From a bacterium (GTDB lineage Bacteria; JALSQH01): a stretch of 8,949 nt of DNA. Below, piece after piece: positions 5,442-8,949 of the stretch (position 1 is its first letter; every line of letters starts with the position of its first letter). Made by a program: the position numbers and the translations under genes. The DNA lies in assembly GCA_026985515.1 (NCBI GenBank), contig JALSQH010000187.1, forward strand, positions 1 through 8,949, given 5' to 3'. Below the pieces are notes generated by a model. It saw only the letters and a list, made by a program, of their open reading frames with translations. It did no database searches and had not been told where the DNA came from.

Positions 5442-8949
<3,508 letters not shown>

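Overview
The window is a densely packed bacterial chromosome segment. It comes from a Gram-negative organism, because it carries a set of genes for KDO, the inner sugar of lipopolysaccharide. The DNA is moderately AT-leaning by eye (not counted). Arginine is written mostly AGA/AGG and coding strands are purine-rich, a habit common in thermophiles. The c-subunit sequence, an rplM-rpsI-argC run, a kdsB-pyrG-kdsA-kdsD run and a metal-type KdsA recall Desulfobacterota/Geobacter-like or other deep-branching anaerobes. That placement is inference from remembered families, not a search result.

Layout. (1) Bases 1-225 are the 3' end of atpE, whose residues fit a sodium-type c-ring. (2) A very strong intrinsic terminator follows at 272-324, lying inside the 5' end of the next reading frame. 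(3) A two-gene unit at 229-2183 encodes a ParB-like protein and a spore-photoproduct-lyase-like radical SAM protein, fused by a GTGA overlap. (4) A minus-strand pair at 3446-2170 encodes a long-chain polyprenyl diphosphate synthase and a small cupin, fused by an ATGA overlap; it converges on the radical SAM gene with a 14-bp overlap. (5) A 124-bp divergent control region at 3447-3570 has back-to-back sigma70-type promoters whose -10 regions form a perfect 15-bp inverted repeat. (6) rplM-rpsI follow. (7) argC, kdsB, pyrG, kdsA and the start of kdsD follow with gaps of 9 and 14 bases and then overlaps. A terminator-like hairpin sits in the first codons of argC.

How it works together. KdsD makes arabinose-5-phosphate and KdsA condenses it with phosphoenolpyruvate. 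After dephosphorylation (a phosphatase gene would be expected downstream), KdsB activates KDO with CTP, which PyrG supplies from the same transcript. The polyprenyl synthase makes quinone or carrier-lipid side chains. The atpE end is not followed by other ATP synthase genes, so the F1 part must be encoded elsewhere or upstream.

The points most worth a second look are the two terminator-like hairpins embedded in the 5' coding ends of the genes that follow housekeeping operons, and the uncharacterised ParB-like/SPL-like pair. No stretch over 300 bases lacks a gene. I see no tRNA, rRNA, CRISPR array or insertion sequence.
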